Source: Kutzneria buriramensis
GTDB lineage: Bacteria > Actinomycetota > Actinomycetes > Mycobacteriales > Pseudonocardiaceae
Reading direction: 5' to 3'
NCBI RefSeq assembly: GCF_003387475.1
Contig: NZ_QUNO01000007.1
Span: 62,001 to 126,000, forward strand
DNA length: 64,000 nt
The notes below the pieces were generated by a model, which saw only the letters and a list, made by a program, of their open reading frames with translations, was not told where the DNA came from and ran no database searches. A program made the position numbers and the translations under genes. This document shows positions 16,973 through 26,691 of this stretch, piece after piece (the stretch's first letter is position 1; each line of letters opens with the position of its first letter).

Positions 16973-17707
16973 CTAGCGCCACTGCTGGTTGCTCTGGCCG
17001 TTGCACGTCCACAGCTCGACCTGGGCCCCGTTCGCGGTGTAGCCGCCGGTCACGTCCAGGCACAGTCCCGATTGGACGCCGGTGATCGTCCCGTTCGGGT
17101 TGATCCGCCAGCGCTGGTTGTCCTGGCCGTTGCAGGGCCAGATCGTCACCTGTGTGCCCGGTGCCGTGCCCTCTTGGTAGGCGTCCATGCACACTGTCGC
17201 GCCGGCCAGCGCAACTGTCAGCTGGCCGGAGGGGGTTCGCGTCCAGGACTGGTTGGGCCGGCCGCTGCAATCCGAGATCTGGAGCGGCGTGCCCGGCATG
17301 GTGGTGGAGTTCGGCACGTCCAGGCACTTGCCCGCGCCCACCGCCCGTATCTGGTTGCCGGCGGGTCGCTGCGTGGAGCCGGGCGGCGGTGGAGGTGGCG
17401 GAGGCGCCGGGTTCGGCCTGGTCGTGGTGGCCGGCGGTGCGGTGACGGTCGGGGCGGGGGCTTGCGGCGGCGCCACGGCGTCGAACGTGTAGGCGGGCGT
17501 GCCGGTGTCGACAGTGGACGTCGCCGTGGCCGGTAACGTCCACTCCAGCGACGGCACCGGTTCCGCCACCGGTTCCGGCGACGACGAGCTGGTCGCCAGG
17601 AAGATCACCACCGAGCACACCAATGCGCCGGCCGTCGCCGTCCACACCACCGCCGCGTCGACCCGCTGCCGCTCGTCGTGTCGTGGCTGATCTTCGAAGG
17701 GGTTCAT
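16973..17707 (-). CDS. membrane-anchored ricin-type beta-trefoil lectin
   Basis: A 244-residue protein. A short cytoplasmic N-terminus is followed by one membrane segment (about 22-42), then a Pro/Thr-rich linker with a polyproline run (about 75-112), then a ricin B-type trefoil domain (about 115-244). The three trefoil repeats each carry the QxW signature: PNQSWTR, DNQRWRI and SNQQWR. It should display a sugar-binding domain outside the membrane, perhaps for attachment to polysaccharide. No catalytic domain is fused, which is unusual because such domains often accompany glycosidases. Gene context gives no partner. Confidence 0.85.
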   Translation of the reverse strand: MNPFEDQPRHDERQRVDAAVVWTATAGALVCSVVIFLATSSSSPEPVAEPVPSLEWTLPATATSTVDTGTPAYTFDAVAPPQAPAPTVTAPPATTTRPNPAPPPPPPPPGSTQRPAGNQIRAVGAGKCLDVPNSTTMPGTPLQISDCSGRPNQSWTRTPSGQLTVALAGATVCMDAYQEGTAPGTQVTIWPCNGQDNQRWRINPNGTITGVQSGLCLDVTGGYTANGAQVELWTCNGQSNQQWR

Positions 17708-17788
17708 AGCGCGCGGAGCATACCCACGCCCTTTCTTTCCCCCGCAACGAGATCGCCTCGTCGACAGATTCGACGTCCCGCGCCAAAC

Positions 17789-17802
17789 TAGAACCTGTTA
17801 CA
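17789..17802 (+). promoter_or_regulatory. KstR-like operator upstream of the SDR gene
   Basis: TAGAACCTGTTACA fits T-NN-AAC-NN-GTT-NN-A, the consensus for KstR, the TetR repressor of sterol catabolism in mycobacteria and relatives, at all fixed positions. It ends 9 nt before the GTG of the SDR gene, so it must overlap the promoter or the leaderless start. Two similar sites lie at 22828 and 24257. No kstR gene is in the window. Confidence 0.6.
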
Positions 17803-17811
17803 GTTCTTGTC

Positions 17812-18600
17812 GTGATCTTCGATCAGTTGCGGGTGACGGACCACGTCGCGGTGGTCACCGGAGCGGGCCGTGGCATCGGTGCGGCGACGGCGGTGGCGCT
17901 GGCCGAGGCCGGGGCGGATGTGGTGATCTCCTCCCGTACCGAGGCCGATCTGCACGACGTGGCGGCCCGGATCGAGCAGGCCGGCCGCAAGGCGCATGTC
18001 GTGGCCGCCGACCTGAGCGACCCCTCCGCCGCCGCCGACCTGGCTCGCGCCGCCGTGGACGTGCTGGGGCGCCTGGACATCGTCGTGAACAACGTCGGCG
18101 GCACCTATCCGCGTCCGCTGCTGGACACCAGCGTCGAATTCCTCGAAGCCGCCTTCCGCTTCAACGTCTCGACCGCCCACGCCCTCACCGTCGCCGCCGT
18201 TCCGTCGATGCTCGCCACCGGCGGCGGCGCCATCGTGAACATCTCGTCGGTGATGGGCCGTGTCGCCGGCCGTGGCTTCGCCGCGTACGGCACCGCCAAG
18301 GCCGCCCTTGCCCACTACACCCGCCTCGCCGCCGCCGATCTCGCCCCGCGTGTCCGCGTCAACGCCATCGCCGTCGGCTCCGTCGCGACCTCCGCCCTGG
18401 ACGTCGTCGTCGGCAACCCCGAGCTGCGGGCCAAGATGGAGGCCGCCACCCCGCTGCACGTCATCGGCGACCCCGACCACATTGCCGCCATGGTCCTCCA
18501 CCTGGCCTCGCCCGCCGGCGGCTACATCACCGGCAAGGTGATCGAGGTGGACGGCGGCCTTCAGACCCCCAACCTGGAGTTCGGCCTCCCCGACCTGTGA
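17812..18600 (+). CDS. SDR family oxidoreductase
   Basis: A 262-residue short-chain dehydrogenase from GTG 17812. The cofactor motif TGAGRGIG is near residues 16-23, followed by NNVGG (about 88-92), Ser in NISSVMG (about 143) and the catalytic Y-x-x-x-K in YGTAKAA (about 156). The C-terminus has the usual [12 protein letters not shown]. It reduces or oxidises a carbonyl/hydroxyl using NAD(P)(H). The KstR-like site in its promoter suggests a steroid or acyl-lipid substrate, by inference. The last 40 nt overlap the convergent HNH gene's 3' end. No ribosome site is visible, and the operator is only 9 nt upstream, so the transcript may be leaderless. Confidence 0.88.
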   Translation: MIFDQLRVTDHVAVVTGAGRGIGAATAVALAEAGADVVISSRTEADLHDVAARIEQAGRKAHVVAADLSDPSAAADLARAAVDVLGRLDIVVNNVGGTYPRPLLDTSVEFLEAAFRFNVSTAHALTVAAVPSMLATGGGAIVNISSVMGRVAGRGFAAYGTAKAALAHYTRLAAADLAPRVRVNAIAVGSVATSALDVVVGNPELRAKMEAATPLHVIGDPDHIAAMVLHLASPAGGYITGKVIEVDGGLQTPNLEFGLPDL

Positions 18601-19730
18601 CCTGGTCTCAGCTCGCCGGGTGGTGTGAACACCGGCAGCCCGTCGACGATCTCCACCGTCCACCGGGTGTGGTGGATCATTCTGTGGTGCATCGAGCAAG
18701 CCAGTACGAGGTTGTCGAGGCGGGTGGGTCCGCCGTCGGCCCAGTGGATCACGTGGTGTGCGTGGCATTGCCTCGGTCGGCGATGGCATCCCGGGAACGC
18801 GCAGCCTTTGTCTCTGACGATCAAGGCCCTGCGCATCGGAATGGGCACGGTCCGGGAACTTCGGCCGATGTTGATGGGCGCGGAGTTTTCTTCGAGCACC
18901 ATGCGGAAGGCTTTGCTGTCGCAGGCGATCCGTCGCCCAGTCTCGGCGTCGACCGGTTCGCCGTCTTCGAACTCGCCGCCGCGCAGTCCCTGGAGGAAAT
19001 CCCGGATGTGCATCGTGATCGCCAGGTGCGGCCGCTCGCCACCCTCGTCGGGCAGGTTTTCACTCCCGGCCGCGAGTTCGATCATGTCGGCGAACGCGTC
19101 ACCTTGCCGCTGTGGGGTGGTGCGGGTGTCGTCGGCCTTCGGCTTGGCCAGTGGGCTGATCAGAGCGGCGAGCATCGCGCCGCTTTCGGAGTCGATGGTG
19201 CCCCGGAAGGCGACTGACCCGTCCGGGCGGTTGTTGTAGTGGAACTCCCGCTTCGGCCGTGCGGGGTCGTCTCTAGGTTCGGGTCCGTCCTGGTCGAGTA
19301 GGACGAGGATCCGTTTGGCGGCTAGGCGGAAGTGATGCAGTGGGAGGTGGGTGTTGTTGATCAGTTCGGCTTCGACCTCGTCCCGGTCCAGGACCGGCGC
19401 TTGGGCAAGTGTCTGATCGAGGACGGTGAGCCTGTCGGCGTCCAGTTCGCCGGCGCGTGCCGCGTCCCGGACCGCTTCCCTGCCAAACAGTTGCGCATGC
19501 GCGACGATCTGCAACGCATCCTTCTTGGAAACGCGCAACTGGGTCTGCACCTGCGCCACCATCGACACTCGGTCTTCCTTCGAGCGTCCGGTGCGGTTCC
19601 ACAGCTCTGCGACCATCTCCACCAGTCGGACGTAGGCAGACTGGCGGATCTTCTGGGCCTGATCGCAGGCGTGCCAGAGCGACGTGTCGTCCATCCGCCA
19701 TGCGGCGGTGGCATCCCAGGTCGCTTCCAT
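18561..19730 (-). CDS. DUF222 / HNH endonuclease domain protein (13E12-repeat type)
   Basis: A 389-residue protein of the actinobacterial DUF222-HNH family. DUF222 covers about residues 30-270. The C-terminal HNH nuclease (about 315-365) has Cys pairs and the H-H-N/H pattern: [21 protein letters not shown], then [15 protein letters not shown]. These proteins are multicopy in many actinomycetes and look like mobile or selfish genes; their cellular role is unknown. Codon use is less GC-extreme than the neighbours, in keeping with transfer. Start ATG 19730. It overlaps the convergent SDR gene by 40 nt. Confidence 0.88.
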   Translation of the reverse strand: MEATWDATAAWRMDDTSLWHACDQAQKIRQSAYVRLVEMVAELWNRTGRSKEDRVSMVAQVQTQLRVSKKDALQIVAHAQLFGREAVRDAARAGELDADRLTVLDQTLAQAPVLDRDEVEAELINNTHLPLHHFRLAAKRILVLLDQDGPEPRDDPARPKREFHYNNRPDGSVAFRGTIDSESGAMLAALISPLAKPKADDTRTTPQRQGDAFADMIELAAGSENLPDEGGERPHLAITMHIRDFLQGLRGGEFEDGEPVDAETGRRIACDSKAFRMVLEENSAPINIGRSSRTVPIPMRRALIVRDKGCAFPGCHRRPRQCHAHHVIHWADGGPTRLDNLVLACSMHHRMIHHTRWTVEIVDGLPVFTPPGELRPGHRSGRPNSRLGV

Positions 19731-20076
19731 GTCCCCATTCTACCGCCCTGAACGGGCGGTTTTCGTTGCTGGACATAGATATACACGATGGAGTGAGGGT
19801 TCTGAACGCTTGTGGTAAGCGCTTTCCGAAATGCTGGAACCACCTAGCGTGCGCCCCGCCTGAAACGAGTGAACTGGGCAAGGAGTGCGCAGGCCCGCAA
19901 CCACCGCACTTGGTGTCCGAAAGCGCGCGTGGTCAACCGGCAGCAAGGGCGGAGCGGTGGGCGGGGAACCTAACGCGCCGACGTCGCGGGCTACCGCCGG
20001 GCGGGGCGTGTGAATGCGTCAGAGGGAAAGAAAAGAGGTGGGAGAGGAAGGTGGAAGGAGAGAGAGGATGCCGGTC
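19731..20076. other. intergenic region upstream of the HNH gene
   Basis: 346 bp without a convincing gene. A hairpin with 7-bp arms, ACCGCCC-TGAAC-GGGCGGT at 19742-19760, is followed by TTTT on the plus strand. It sits 12 bp before the HNH start, so it may be a 5' regulatory structure, or a terminator for plus-strand read-through. An AT-richer patch near 19765-19800 probably holds the HNH promoter. A LacI-type half-palindrome AAGCGCTTTCC lies near 19817-19827. The part nearest cysNC is purine-rich with no clear element. Confidence 0.5.
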
Positions 20077-21885
20077 TTACCCTTCCCCGTCCAACAACTC
20101 CAGCACCTTCGCCGCTAGCGCCGCCGGATCGCCGTCTTCGGGCCGCAGCACCAGGGCGGCCTCGCTCGGCACCTCGTATGGAGCGTCAACCCCGGTGAAC
20201 CCCTTGATCTCCCCGGCGCGGGCCCGCGCGTACATGCCCTTGGGGTCCCGGGCCTCGCACACCTCAACCGGCGTATCCACGAACACCTCGAAGAACGGAA
20301 GCCCGCCGGCCGTGTGCCGCGCCCGGACCAGATCGCGGTCGGCGCGGTACGGCGAGATCAGTGAGACGATGGCGACGACACCGGCGTCGGCGAACAACTG
20401 CGCCACCTCGCCGACTCGCCGCACGTTCTCAGCCCGGTCGCCGGCACTGAAACCCAGGTCGGCATTGAGCCCGTGCCGGAGGTTGTCGCCGTCGAGCAGA
20501 TACGCCGGACGTCCGGCGGCGACCAGCCGGCGCTCGACCTCGGTGGCGATGGTGGACTTCCCTGAAGCCGACAAACCGGTGAGCCACAAGGTCATGCCCT
20601 GCGACGCGCGGTCGGATCTGCGGACGGCAGCGGGATGCCAGACGATGGACGCGCTCGGTTCGGAGATCATGCCGGCGGCGACGGTGTTGTTGGTCGCGTC
20701 GTCGACGAGGATGAAGCTGCCGGTGGAACGGTTGCGGCGGTAGGCGTCGAACAGCAGGGGAGTCTGGGTGCGCAGACGCACGCGGCCGATCTCGTTGAGG
20801 GACAACGATTCGGCTGTCTCGTCGCGGTGCAGGGTGTTGATGTCCATACGGTAGACGAGCTCCTGCACCTCCGCCCGGACGGAACGGGTGGTGTGCCGCA
20901 AGGTGTAGCGGGCGCCGGGAGTCAGCGCAGAACGCTCGGTGAGCCAGCAGACCATCGCGTCGATCTCCTGACCGACATGCGGCCTGTTGTGCGGGCGGCA
21001 GATCAGGTCGCCGCGCGCGACGTCCAACTCGTCCTCGAGTTGCACGGTGATCGCCTGCGGCGGGAAGGCCTCGTCGACGACATCGCCGCCAGGGCCCCGG
21101 ACAGAGCGCACCCGTGAGCTGAAGCCGGCGGGCAGAACCACTACCTCGTCGCCGGGTTTGAGCACACCGCCGGCAACAGTCCCCGCATAGCCCCGGAAAT
21201 CCCGCGTGCGGATCACGTATTGGACGGGAAGCCGCGCGTCGATGAGGTTGCGGTCGGAGGCGATGTGCACCTCCTCCAGGTGGTGCAGCAGCGAAGTTCC
21301 CTCGTACCACGGCATGTTGGCGCTGCGCTGCACGACATTGTCACCGTGCAGCGCGGAGACCGGCACGAACGCCAGGTCGGCGACGTTCAGTTTCATCGCG
21401 AACCGGCGGAAGTCCGCGCGGATCTCCTCGAACCGCTCGGCGGACCAGTCGACGAGATCCATCTTGTTCACGCACAGCACGAGGTGCGCGACGCCGAGCA
21501 GGCTGGCGATGAACGCGTGCCGCCGGGACTGCTCGACGACGCCCTTGCGCGCGTCCACGAGAATCAGCGCCAGGTCCGCGGTCGACGCGCCGGTGACCAT
21601 GTTCCGGGTGTACTGGACGTGTCCCGGCGTGTCGGCGATGATGATCTTCCGTCGGGGCGTGACGAGGTAGCGGTACGCGACGTCGATCGTGATGCCCTGT
21701 TCGCGTTCGGCCCGCAGTCCGTCGGTGAGCAGCGCGAGGTTGAGCTCCGCCTCGCCGCGCTGACGGCTGGTGTGCTCGACCGCCGCCAGTTGGTCGGCGA
21801 GGATGGCTTTGGAGTCGTGCAGCAGCCGGCCGATCAGGGTGGACTTCCCGTCGTCGACGCTGCCCGCGGTGGCCAGCCGTAGCAT
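20077..21885 (-). CDS. cysNC: bifunctional sulfate adenylyltransferase subunit 1 / APS kinase (CysN-CysC fusion)
   Basis: A 602-residue fusion. Residues 1-~430 are the CysN GTPase: G1 loop [15 protein letters not shown] at residues 8-22, DTPGH (G3) and NKMDLVDWS (G4). It couples GTP hydrolysis to formation of adenosine 5'-phosphosulfate. Residues ~430-602 are APS kinase: P-loop [11 protein letters not shown] and [16 protein letters not shown], then [26 protein letters not shown]. The product is PAPS, the donor for sulfotransferases and for sulfate reduction. The ATG overlaps the cysD stop by one base, so the complex is translated together. A PAPS-using sulfotransferase lies about 3.6 kb away, and no sulfite-reduction genes are present, which suggests sulfation. 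Confidence 0.93.
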   Translation of the reverse strand: MLRLATAGSVDDGKSTLIGRLLHDSKAILADQLAAVEHTSRQRGEAELNLALLTDGLRAEREQGITIDVAYRYLVTPRRKIIIADTPGHVQYTRNMVTGASTADLALILVDARKGVVEQSRRHAFIASLLGVAHLVLCVNKMDLVDWSAERFEEIRADFRRFAMKLNVADLAFVPVSALHGDNVVQRSANMPWYEGTSLLHHLEEVHIASDRNLIDARLPVQYVIRTRDFRGYAGTVAGGVLKPGDEVVVLPAGFSSRVRSVRGPGGDVVDEAFPPQAITVQLEDELDVARGDLICRPHNRPHVGQEIDAMVCWLTERSALTPGARYTLRHTTRSVRAEVQELVYRMDINTLHRDETAESLSLNEIGRVRLRTQTPLLFDAYRRNRSTGSFILVDDATNNTVAAGMISEPSASIVWHPAAVRRSDRASQGMTLWLTGLSASGKSTIATEVERRLVAAGRPAYLLDGDNLRHGLNADLGFSAGDRAENVRRVGEVAQLFADAGVVAIVSLISPYRADRDLVRARHTAGGLPFFEVFVDTPVEVCEARDPKGMYARARAGEIKGFTGVDAPYEVPSEAALVLRPEDGDPAALAAKVLELLDGEG

Positions 21886-22796
21886 CAGAAGTACCCCTCC
21901 TTCTTGCGATCCTCCATACCGGCCTCGGAAATCCGGTCGTCGGCACGGGTCGCCCCGCGCTCGGTGATCCGGCTGGCGGCGACCTCGGCGAGCACCGCGT
22001 CCGCGCTGGCGGCGGTGGATTCCACGCACCCGGTGCAGGTGGCGTCGCCGACGGTGCGGAACCGCACCGAGGCCTCGAACGGCTCCTCGCCCTCCAGCAA
22101 CTCGATGAACCGACTGTGTGCCAACAACATTCCGTCCCGATGGAACACCGGACGCCGGTGGGCGTAGTACAGCGACGGGAGTTCGACGCCTTCGGCCCGG
22201 ATGTACCGCCAGATGTCCAGTTCGGTCCAGTTGGACAGTGGGAACACGCGGATGTGCTCGCCCTTGCGGTGCGCCCCGTTGTACAGGTTCCACAGCTCGG
22301 GCCGCTGGTTGCGCGGATCCCACTGCCCGTACTCGTCACGGAAGCTGAACACCCGCTCCTTGGCGCGCGCCTTCTCCTCGTCGCGCCGCGCGCCGCCGAA
22401 CGCGGCGTCGAAGCCGTTCTCGGCGATGCCCCGCAGCAGTGTCACGGTCTGCAACCGGTTCCGGCTGGCTCGCGGCCCGGTCTCCTCGACGACTCGGCCG
22501 GCGTCGATGTCGTCCTGGACGGCGGCGACCACCAGGCGCACGCCGAACCTCGCGACCGCGCGGTCGCGGAACTCCAGCACTTCGTCGAAGTTGTGGCCGG
22601 TGTCCACGTGCATCACCGGGAACGGCACCGGCGCCGGCCAGAAAGCCTTGGCCGCCAGGTGAAGCAGCACCACGGAGTCCTTGCCGCCGGAGAACAGCAG
22701 CGTCGGACGCTCGAAGGTCGCCGCGACCTCGCGCAGCACGTGCACCGACTCGGCTTCCAGCATCCGCAGCGGGGACAGTTCGTATGCAGTGGTCAC
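21885..22796 (-). CDS. cysD: sulfate adenylyltransferase subunit 2
   Basis: A 303-residue protein from GTG 22796. The N-type ATP pyrophosphatase PP-loop reads [15 protein letters not shown] (about 33-47). Later family blocks include [18 protein letters not shown] and [22 protein letters not shown]. The C-terminus, with [14 protein letters not shown], also fits. It forms the heterodimer with CysN that makes APS from sulfate and ATP. A KstR-like dyad sits between this gene and the divergent SnoaL-like gene, so its expression may be tied to the same regulator rather than to general cysteine supply. Confidence 0.93.
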   Translation of the reverse strand: MTTAYELSPLRMLEAESVHVLREVAATFERPTLLFSGGKDSVVLLHLAAKAFWPAPVPFPVMHVDTGHNFDEVLEFRDRAVARFGVRLVVAAVQDDIDAGRVVEETGPRASRNRLQTVTLLRGIAENGFDAAFGGARRDEEKARAKERVFSFRDEYGQWDPRNQRPELWNLYNGAHRKGEHIRVFPLSNWTELDIWRYIRAEGVELPSLYYAHRRPVFHRDGMLLAHSRFIELLEGEEPFEASVRFRTVGDATCTGCVESTAASADAVLAEVAASRITERGATRADDRISEAGMEDRKKEGYF

Positions 22797-22827
22797 GTTC
22801 GACCCGCCCTTCCCGTCGGAAGGAAAT

Positions 22828-22841
22828 TAGAACAGGTTCTT
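22828..22841 (+). promoter_or_regulatory. KstR-like dyad between cysD and the SnoaL-like gene
   Basis: The core AGAAC-AG-GTTCT has perfect 5-bp arms, and all but the last fixed position of T-NN-AAC-NN-GTT-NN-A are kept. It is 31 bp upstream of the cysD start and 60 bp upstream of the SnoaL-like start, so it could regulate both. It is related to the sites at 17789 and 24257. Confidence 0.6.
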
Positions 22842-22901
22842 GTTCTCGGTCAACCGAAGGCGGAACCTGGACGGCGCCACTTCCGCCAGAGGAGGACCCC
22901 G

Positions 22902-23378
22902 ATGGACCTGATCGCGCTCGAGGAGATCCGCCGGCTCAAACACCGCTACCTGCGCAGCCTCGACCTCAAGCGCTGGACCGAGTTCGCCCTGACGCTGACC
23001 GTCGACGCCACCGCCGACTACGGCACCCCGGTGTACGGGGACCGGATCGCGCTGGCCGGCCGGGAGGAGATCGCCACGTACATGAGCCGCCGGCTGGGGC
23101 CGGAGGTGATCACCGTGCACTTCGCCGCCCAGTCCGAGATCGACGTCGACGGCGACGAGGCGACCGGCACCTGGAACATGCTGGACACGGTGATCGCGAC
23201 CGAGCGCAAGGTGGTGATCCAGGGCTCCGCGTTCTACGAGGACCGCTACCGCCGAGGCGAGGACGGCGTGTGGCGGATCAGCCACACCGGCTACGACCGC
23301 ACCTACGAGGCGATGTCCACGTTCGCGGACATACCGGGCTTCAAGATCACCGCCAACCGGTGGGCCGCCGCCCGCTGA
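22902..23378 (+). CDS. SnoaL-like / nuclear-transport-factor-2-fold protein
   Basis: A 158-residue protein with a GAGGAGG ribosome site. The sequence pattern (LEEIRRLKHRYLRSLDLKRW at the N-terminus, then FALTLTVDATADYG, HFAAQSEIDVDGDEATGTW and a C-terminal YEDRYRRGEDGVWRISHTGYDRTYE) is typical of SnoaL_4-type NTF2-fold proteins. This fold includes ketosteroid isomerases, dehydratases and dioxygenase small subunits. A KstR-like site upstream fits a steroid or polycyclic lipid substrate. The convergent IclR gene overlaps its last 32 nt. Exact reaction unknown. Confidence 0.8.
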   Translation: MDLIALEEIRRLKHRYLRSLDLKRWTEFALTLTVDATADYGTPVYGDRIALAGREEIATYMSRRLGPEVITVHFAAQSEIDVDGDEATGTWNMLDTVIATERKVVIQGSAFYEDRYRRGEDGVWRISHTGYDRTYEAMSTFADIPGFKITANRWAAAR

Positions 23379-24246
23379 CCTGCTCGGTGACCGCGTCGGC
23401 GGCGGCCGCGAGCGCGTTGCCGCGCCGGGCGATCTCGGCGCCGGTGAGGGCGCCGCCGACGTACAGGGTGAGCACGAGTTCCTGGGCGCCGTCGGCGTCG
23501 AACGTCGGCGCCGCGATCAGGCTCACGGGATGTCTGCGCCGGGTGGCGAGGTCCGCGCCGAGGTACACCCGCTCGCCGAGGCTGGACACCATCTCGCCGA
23601 CCAGGTCGCGCACCTGCGCCGGCAGGTCGTACGCGGCGACGCCGGCCATCAGCGAGTGCAGCCGCAGGCCGGCGGGGGACAGGCTTTCCACCAGATAGCC
23701 CCGTTCCCGGCACTCGTCGACGACCTGCCGCAGGTGCGCGCGGTCGATCCGGGACGGCAGCGTCGGCGGCCGGGCCAGCCACTCGTCCAGGGCCCGGTCG
23801 CCGCCCCACAGCACGTACATCAGGCCCACCGGCGGCGCGAACGGATAGGTCTGGCCGACCTTGATCGTGGCGGCGGCCCGCGTCGGACCGGTGCGTTCCA
23901 GCACCATGATCTGCTCGCCGACCACGGCGGACGCCGCGCACACGGTGTCGTAGCGGGCGCTCAACTCCACCAGCTCGGGTCGGGCCAGCGCCGACGCCGT
24001 GAAGTCGTTCTGGGCCGCCCGGCCGGCGGCGATCAGCGCCGGCCCCAGCCCGTACGCCTTGGTCACGGCGTCGTGCACCAGGTAGCCGCCGCGGGTCAGC
24101 GCGGTCACGATGCCCAGGCAGGTGGGCTTGGCCAGGCCGACGCCGCGGGCGAGTTCGGACAGGCCGAAGCGCTCGCCGCGGCGGGCGACCATGAAGTCCA
24201 GCACCGCGACGACCCGGTCGGTCGGCGGCGACTGCCGGCTCACCAT
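23347..24246 (-). CDS. IclR family transcriptional regulator
   Basis: A 299-residue protein. I prefer ATG 24246 to TTG 24252. The winged helix-turn-helix at about 10-70 reads RVVAVLDFMVARRGERFGLSELARG and GLAKPTCLGIVTALTRGGYL. The effector domain follows (about 85-285), with RYDTVCAASAVVGEQIMVL and GLRLHSLMAGVAAYD. The end, RRPTGWR, runs into the convergent SnoaL-like gene. It is divergent from the DUF1214-sulfotransferase genes, and a perfect 16-bp palindrome lies between them 9 bp from its start. It likely responds to a small acid or aromatic effector and controls this locus, perhaps alongside a KstR-like repressor. Confidence 0.85.
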   Translation of the reverse strand: MVSRQSPPTDRVVAVLDFMVARRGERFGLSELARGVGLAKPTCLGIVTALTRGGYLVHDAVTKAYGLGPALIAAGRAAQNDFTASALARPELVELSARYDTVCAASAVVGEQIMVLERTGPTRAAATIKVGQTYPFAPPVGLMYVLWGGDRALDEWLARPPTLPSRIDRAHLRQVVDECRERGYLVESLSPAGLRLHSLMAGVAAYDLPAQVRDLVGEMVSSLGERVYLGADLATRRRHPVSLIAAPTFDADGAQELVLTLYVGGALTGAEIARRGNALAAAADAVTEQVSGRRPTGWR

Positions 24247-24255
24247 TGCCAACGC

Positions 24256-24271
24256 CTAGAACGCGTTCTAG
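24256..24271 (+). promoter_or_regulatory. perfect 16-bp palindrome, KstR-like, between IclR and DUF1214 genes
   Basis: CTAGAACGCGTTCTAG is fully palindromic and contains TAGAACGCGTTCTA (24257-24270), an exact fit to T-NN-AAC-NN-GTT-NN-A. It sits in a 101-bp divergent intergenic region, 9 bp from the IclR start and about 76 bp from the DUF1214 start. It is the strongest of three such sites within 6.5 kb. Confidence 0.75.
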
Positions 24272-24347
24272 CCTGGCTGTGCTGCGTTCTGTACCGCATC
24301 GGTCCATATTTGTACCGATGCCCCGAGGCGTCAAGGGAGTCGCCCCC

Positions 24348-25514
24348 GTGCTCACCCAGCCGTTCGCGGACGCCGTCGTCGAGGCGGAGAAGGTCATCGC
24401 CGACGCCCCGCACATCCGGACCGAGCAGGACCTCGTCGAGGGCTACGACTACCTCGCCGGCAGCATCCGGGCGTCGCTGCAACTGGCCTGGGCCTACCAG
24501 CGCGACTTCCCGTACTTCGTCCGGTCCACCGGCCCGTACACCAAGCTGGGCCTGGACAACCCGGACACCCTCTACTTCCACGCCTATCTGCGCGACGACC
24601 GCGAGTACGTGGTGACGGGCCGGCGGGGGAGCACCGCCGACCTGAGCTTCCAGGTGCTCAACGGGGACTACTCCCCGGTCGACGTGCCGGACAGCCTGAC
24701 CGCGTTCGACGACCGGGCGATCGAGATCGGCGACGACGGCGCCTTCGAGCTGCGATTCGGGCCGGCGAAAGCGAATCCCGGCCCGAACTACTTCACGCTC
24801 GGGCCCGGGTCGGCGATGCTTGTCGTCCGGGAGGTGTTCAGCGACTGGGACGCCGAGCAGCCCGGCAAGATCCGCATCCACCGGACCGGCGCGACCGACG
24901 CGCCGCCGCCGCTGACCCGAGACGTGCTCACCAAACGGTACGGCGTCGCCGGCAAGATCCTGCTCAGCCGGCTGCGGACGTTCCTCGCCTTCCCCGAGTG
25001 GTTCTACCTCAAGCTGCCGGTCAACACGATGACCGAGCCGCGGGCCACGCCCGGCGGGCTGAGCACCCAGTTCTCCTCGGTCGGCCACTACGACCTCGCC
25101 GAGGACCAGGCCATGATCGTCACCGTGCCGGCGTCGGACGCGCCGTATCAGGGCTTCCAGCTCGGCAGCATGTGGTACGTGTCGCTGGACTACATCAACC
25201 ACCAGACCAGCCTCACCGCCGACCAGGCGCGGATCGACCCGGACGGCAAGATCCGGTTCGTCGTCGCCGAGCGCGATCCCGGGCTGGCCAACTGGTTGGA
25301 GTGCACCGGCCACGCCCGCGGCTATCTCCAGATCCGGTGGCAGCGACTGTCCAGGCAGCTGACCCGCGAGGACGGGCCCGAGGTGGAGGTGGTGAAGGTG
25401 GACGAACTCCCGGACCGGCTGCCGTTCCACGAGCAGGCGCGGGTCACGCCGCAGGAGTACGCCGCGCGGATCGCCGCGCGCCGGGCCGCCGTCGCCGACC
25501 GGATGCTGGGCTGA
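24348..25514 (+). CDS. DUF1214 domain protein
   Basis: A 388-residue protein. The start GTG 24348 has AAGGGAG at 24332-24338; an ATG at 24318 is the alternative. The N-terminal half begins with DAVVEAEKVIADAPHIRTEQ. The C-terminal half carries features of the DUF1214/DUF1254-type fold (YISLDNPDTLYF-like SLGLDNPDTLYFHAYL, later SSVGHYDLAEDQAMIVTVP and GSMWYVSLDYINHQTSL). The function of the family is not settled. It is followed 4 nt later by a sulfotransferase and preceded by a KstR-like palindrome, so it probably acts in the same lipid or steroid route. No signal peptide is seen. Confidence 0.7.
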   Translation: MLTQPFADAVVEAEKVIADAPHIRTEQDLVEGYDYLAGSIRASLQLAWAYQRDFPYFVRSTGPYTKLGLDNPDTLYFHAYLRDDREYVVTGRRGSTADLSFQVLNGDYSPVDVPDSLTAFDDRAIEIGDDGAFELRFGPAKANPGPNYFTLGPGSAMLVVREVFSDWDAEQPGKIRIHRTGATDAPPPLTRDVLTKRYGVAGKILLSRLRTFLAFPEWFYLKLPVNTMTEPRATPGGLSTQFSSVGHYDLAEDQAMIVTVPASDAPYQGFQLGSMWYVSLDYINHQTSLTADQARIDPDGKIRFVVAERDPGLANWLECTGHARGYLQIRWQRLSRQLTREDGPEVEVVKVDELPDRLPFHEQARVTPQEYAARIAARRAAVADRMLG

Positions 25515-25518
25515 GGCG

Positions 25519-26679
25519 ATGATCGTCGGACGGGAGAGTGTCGGCACCGTCGAGGATCTGCACGCGTCGGCGACGAAGATCACCGGACTCGAGGAGTTCG
25601 GCGACGACGACTACCGCGACGGCCTCGCGGTGCTGCTGGAGTCCTACGCCCGCGACGCGCGGCTGACTCCGTTGGGCAACAAGGTGATGCGCAGTTTCCT
25701 CCGGGGCGCGCTGGTGGCCCGGCTGGTCAGCGAGGCCGCGTGGCGGCAGCATCCGGAGCACGCCGAGGTGCCGATCGAGCGGCCGATCTTCGTGACCGGC
25801 CTGCCCCGCACCGGCACCACCGCGCTGCATCGCCTGCTCAGCGCGGATCCGGCGCACCAGGGCCTCCAGGTGTGGCTCACCGAGGTGCCGCAGCCGCGGC
25901 CGCCGCGGGAGACGTGGGCCGGCAACCCGGTGTTCCAGGCGATCGAGGAGAACTATCGCCGGCATCACGTGGAGCACCCGGAGTTCATGGGGCTGCACTA
26001 CATGTCCGCCGACGAGGTGGAGGAGTGCTGGCAGCTGCTGCGCCAGTCGATGCGGTCGATCTCGTACGAGTGCCTGGCCCACCTGCCGACCTACTCGGCC
26101 TGGCTGGACGGCCAGGACTGGACCGGCGCGTACCGCCGGCACCGCCGCAACCTCCAGCTGATCGGGCTGCCCGACCGCGATCGCCGATGGGTGCTCAAGA
26201 ATCCCAGCCACCTGTTCGCCCTCGACGCCCTGTTGGCCGTGTACCCGGACGCGCTGGTGATCCAGACGCACCGGTCGCCGCGGGTGGCCATCGCGTCGGT
26301 GTGCAGCCTGAACCAGCAGGCCAGCGCCGGCTGGTCGACCGTGTTCGACGGCGAAGTCGTCGGCCGGGACCAGTTCGAGTTGTGGGCCCGCGGCCTGGAG
26401 CGGTTCACCGCCGACCGCGCCAAGCACGATCCGGCGCAGTTCTTCGACGTGCACTACGACGATCTCGTGGGCGATCCGATGGGGACGGTGCGGGCGATCT
26501 ACGCGCATTTCGGACTGACGCTGACCGAACGTGCGGAATCCGCGATGGCGGCGATGCACGCGGACAACTCCTCGGGCCAGCGCCGGCCGGCCCATCGCTA
26601 CCTGTTGTCGGACTTCGGATTGACCGGCGAGGAGGTGGACGAGCGTTTCGCCGACTACCTGGGGGCGCACGGCCGGTGA
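25519..26679 (+). CDS. PAPS-dependent sulfotransferase family protein
   Basis: A 386-residue protein starting 4 nt after the DUF1214 gene. The 5'-phosphosulfate loop is in RPIFVTGLPRTGTTALHRLL (about 92-111). The 3'-phosphate-binding region appears in RRWVLKNPSHLFALDALLAVYPDALVIQTHRSPR (about 216-249). This matches the actinobacterial sulfotransferase type that accepts lipids or small molecules. With cysD and cysNC nearby, the locus can both make PAPS and use it. Acceptor unknown; the KstR-like operators suggest a sterol or polyketide lipid, by inference. Confidence 0.88.
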   Translation: MIVGRESVGTVEDLHASATKITGLEEFGDDDYRDGLAVLLESYARDARLTPLGNKVMRSFLRGALVARLVSEAAWRQHPEHAEVPIERPIFVTGLPRTGTTALHRLLSADPAHQGLQVWLTEVPQPRPPRETWAGNPVFQAIEENYRRHHVEHPEFMGLHYMSADEVEECWQLLRQSMRSISYECLAHLPTYSAWLDGQDWTGAYRRHRRNLQLIGLPDRDRRWVLKNPSHLFALDALLAVYPDALVIQTHRSPRVAIASVCSLNQQASAGWSTVFDGEVVGRDQFELWARGLERFTADRAKHDPAQFFDVHYDDLVGDPMGTVRAIYAHFGLTLTERAESAMAAMHADNSSGQRRPAHRYLLSDFGLTGEEVDERFADYLGAHGR

Positions 26680-26691
26680 GACACTGGCGCG

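Noticed and set aside
19742-19760. Hairpin followed by TTTT taken as a rho-independent terminator
   Set aside because: It lies just upstream of the HNH start with no plus-strand gene ending nearby, so its role is unclear; mentioned only as part of the intergenic region.
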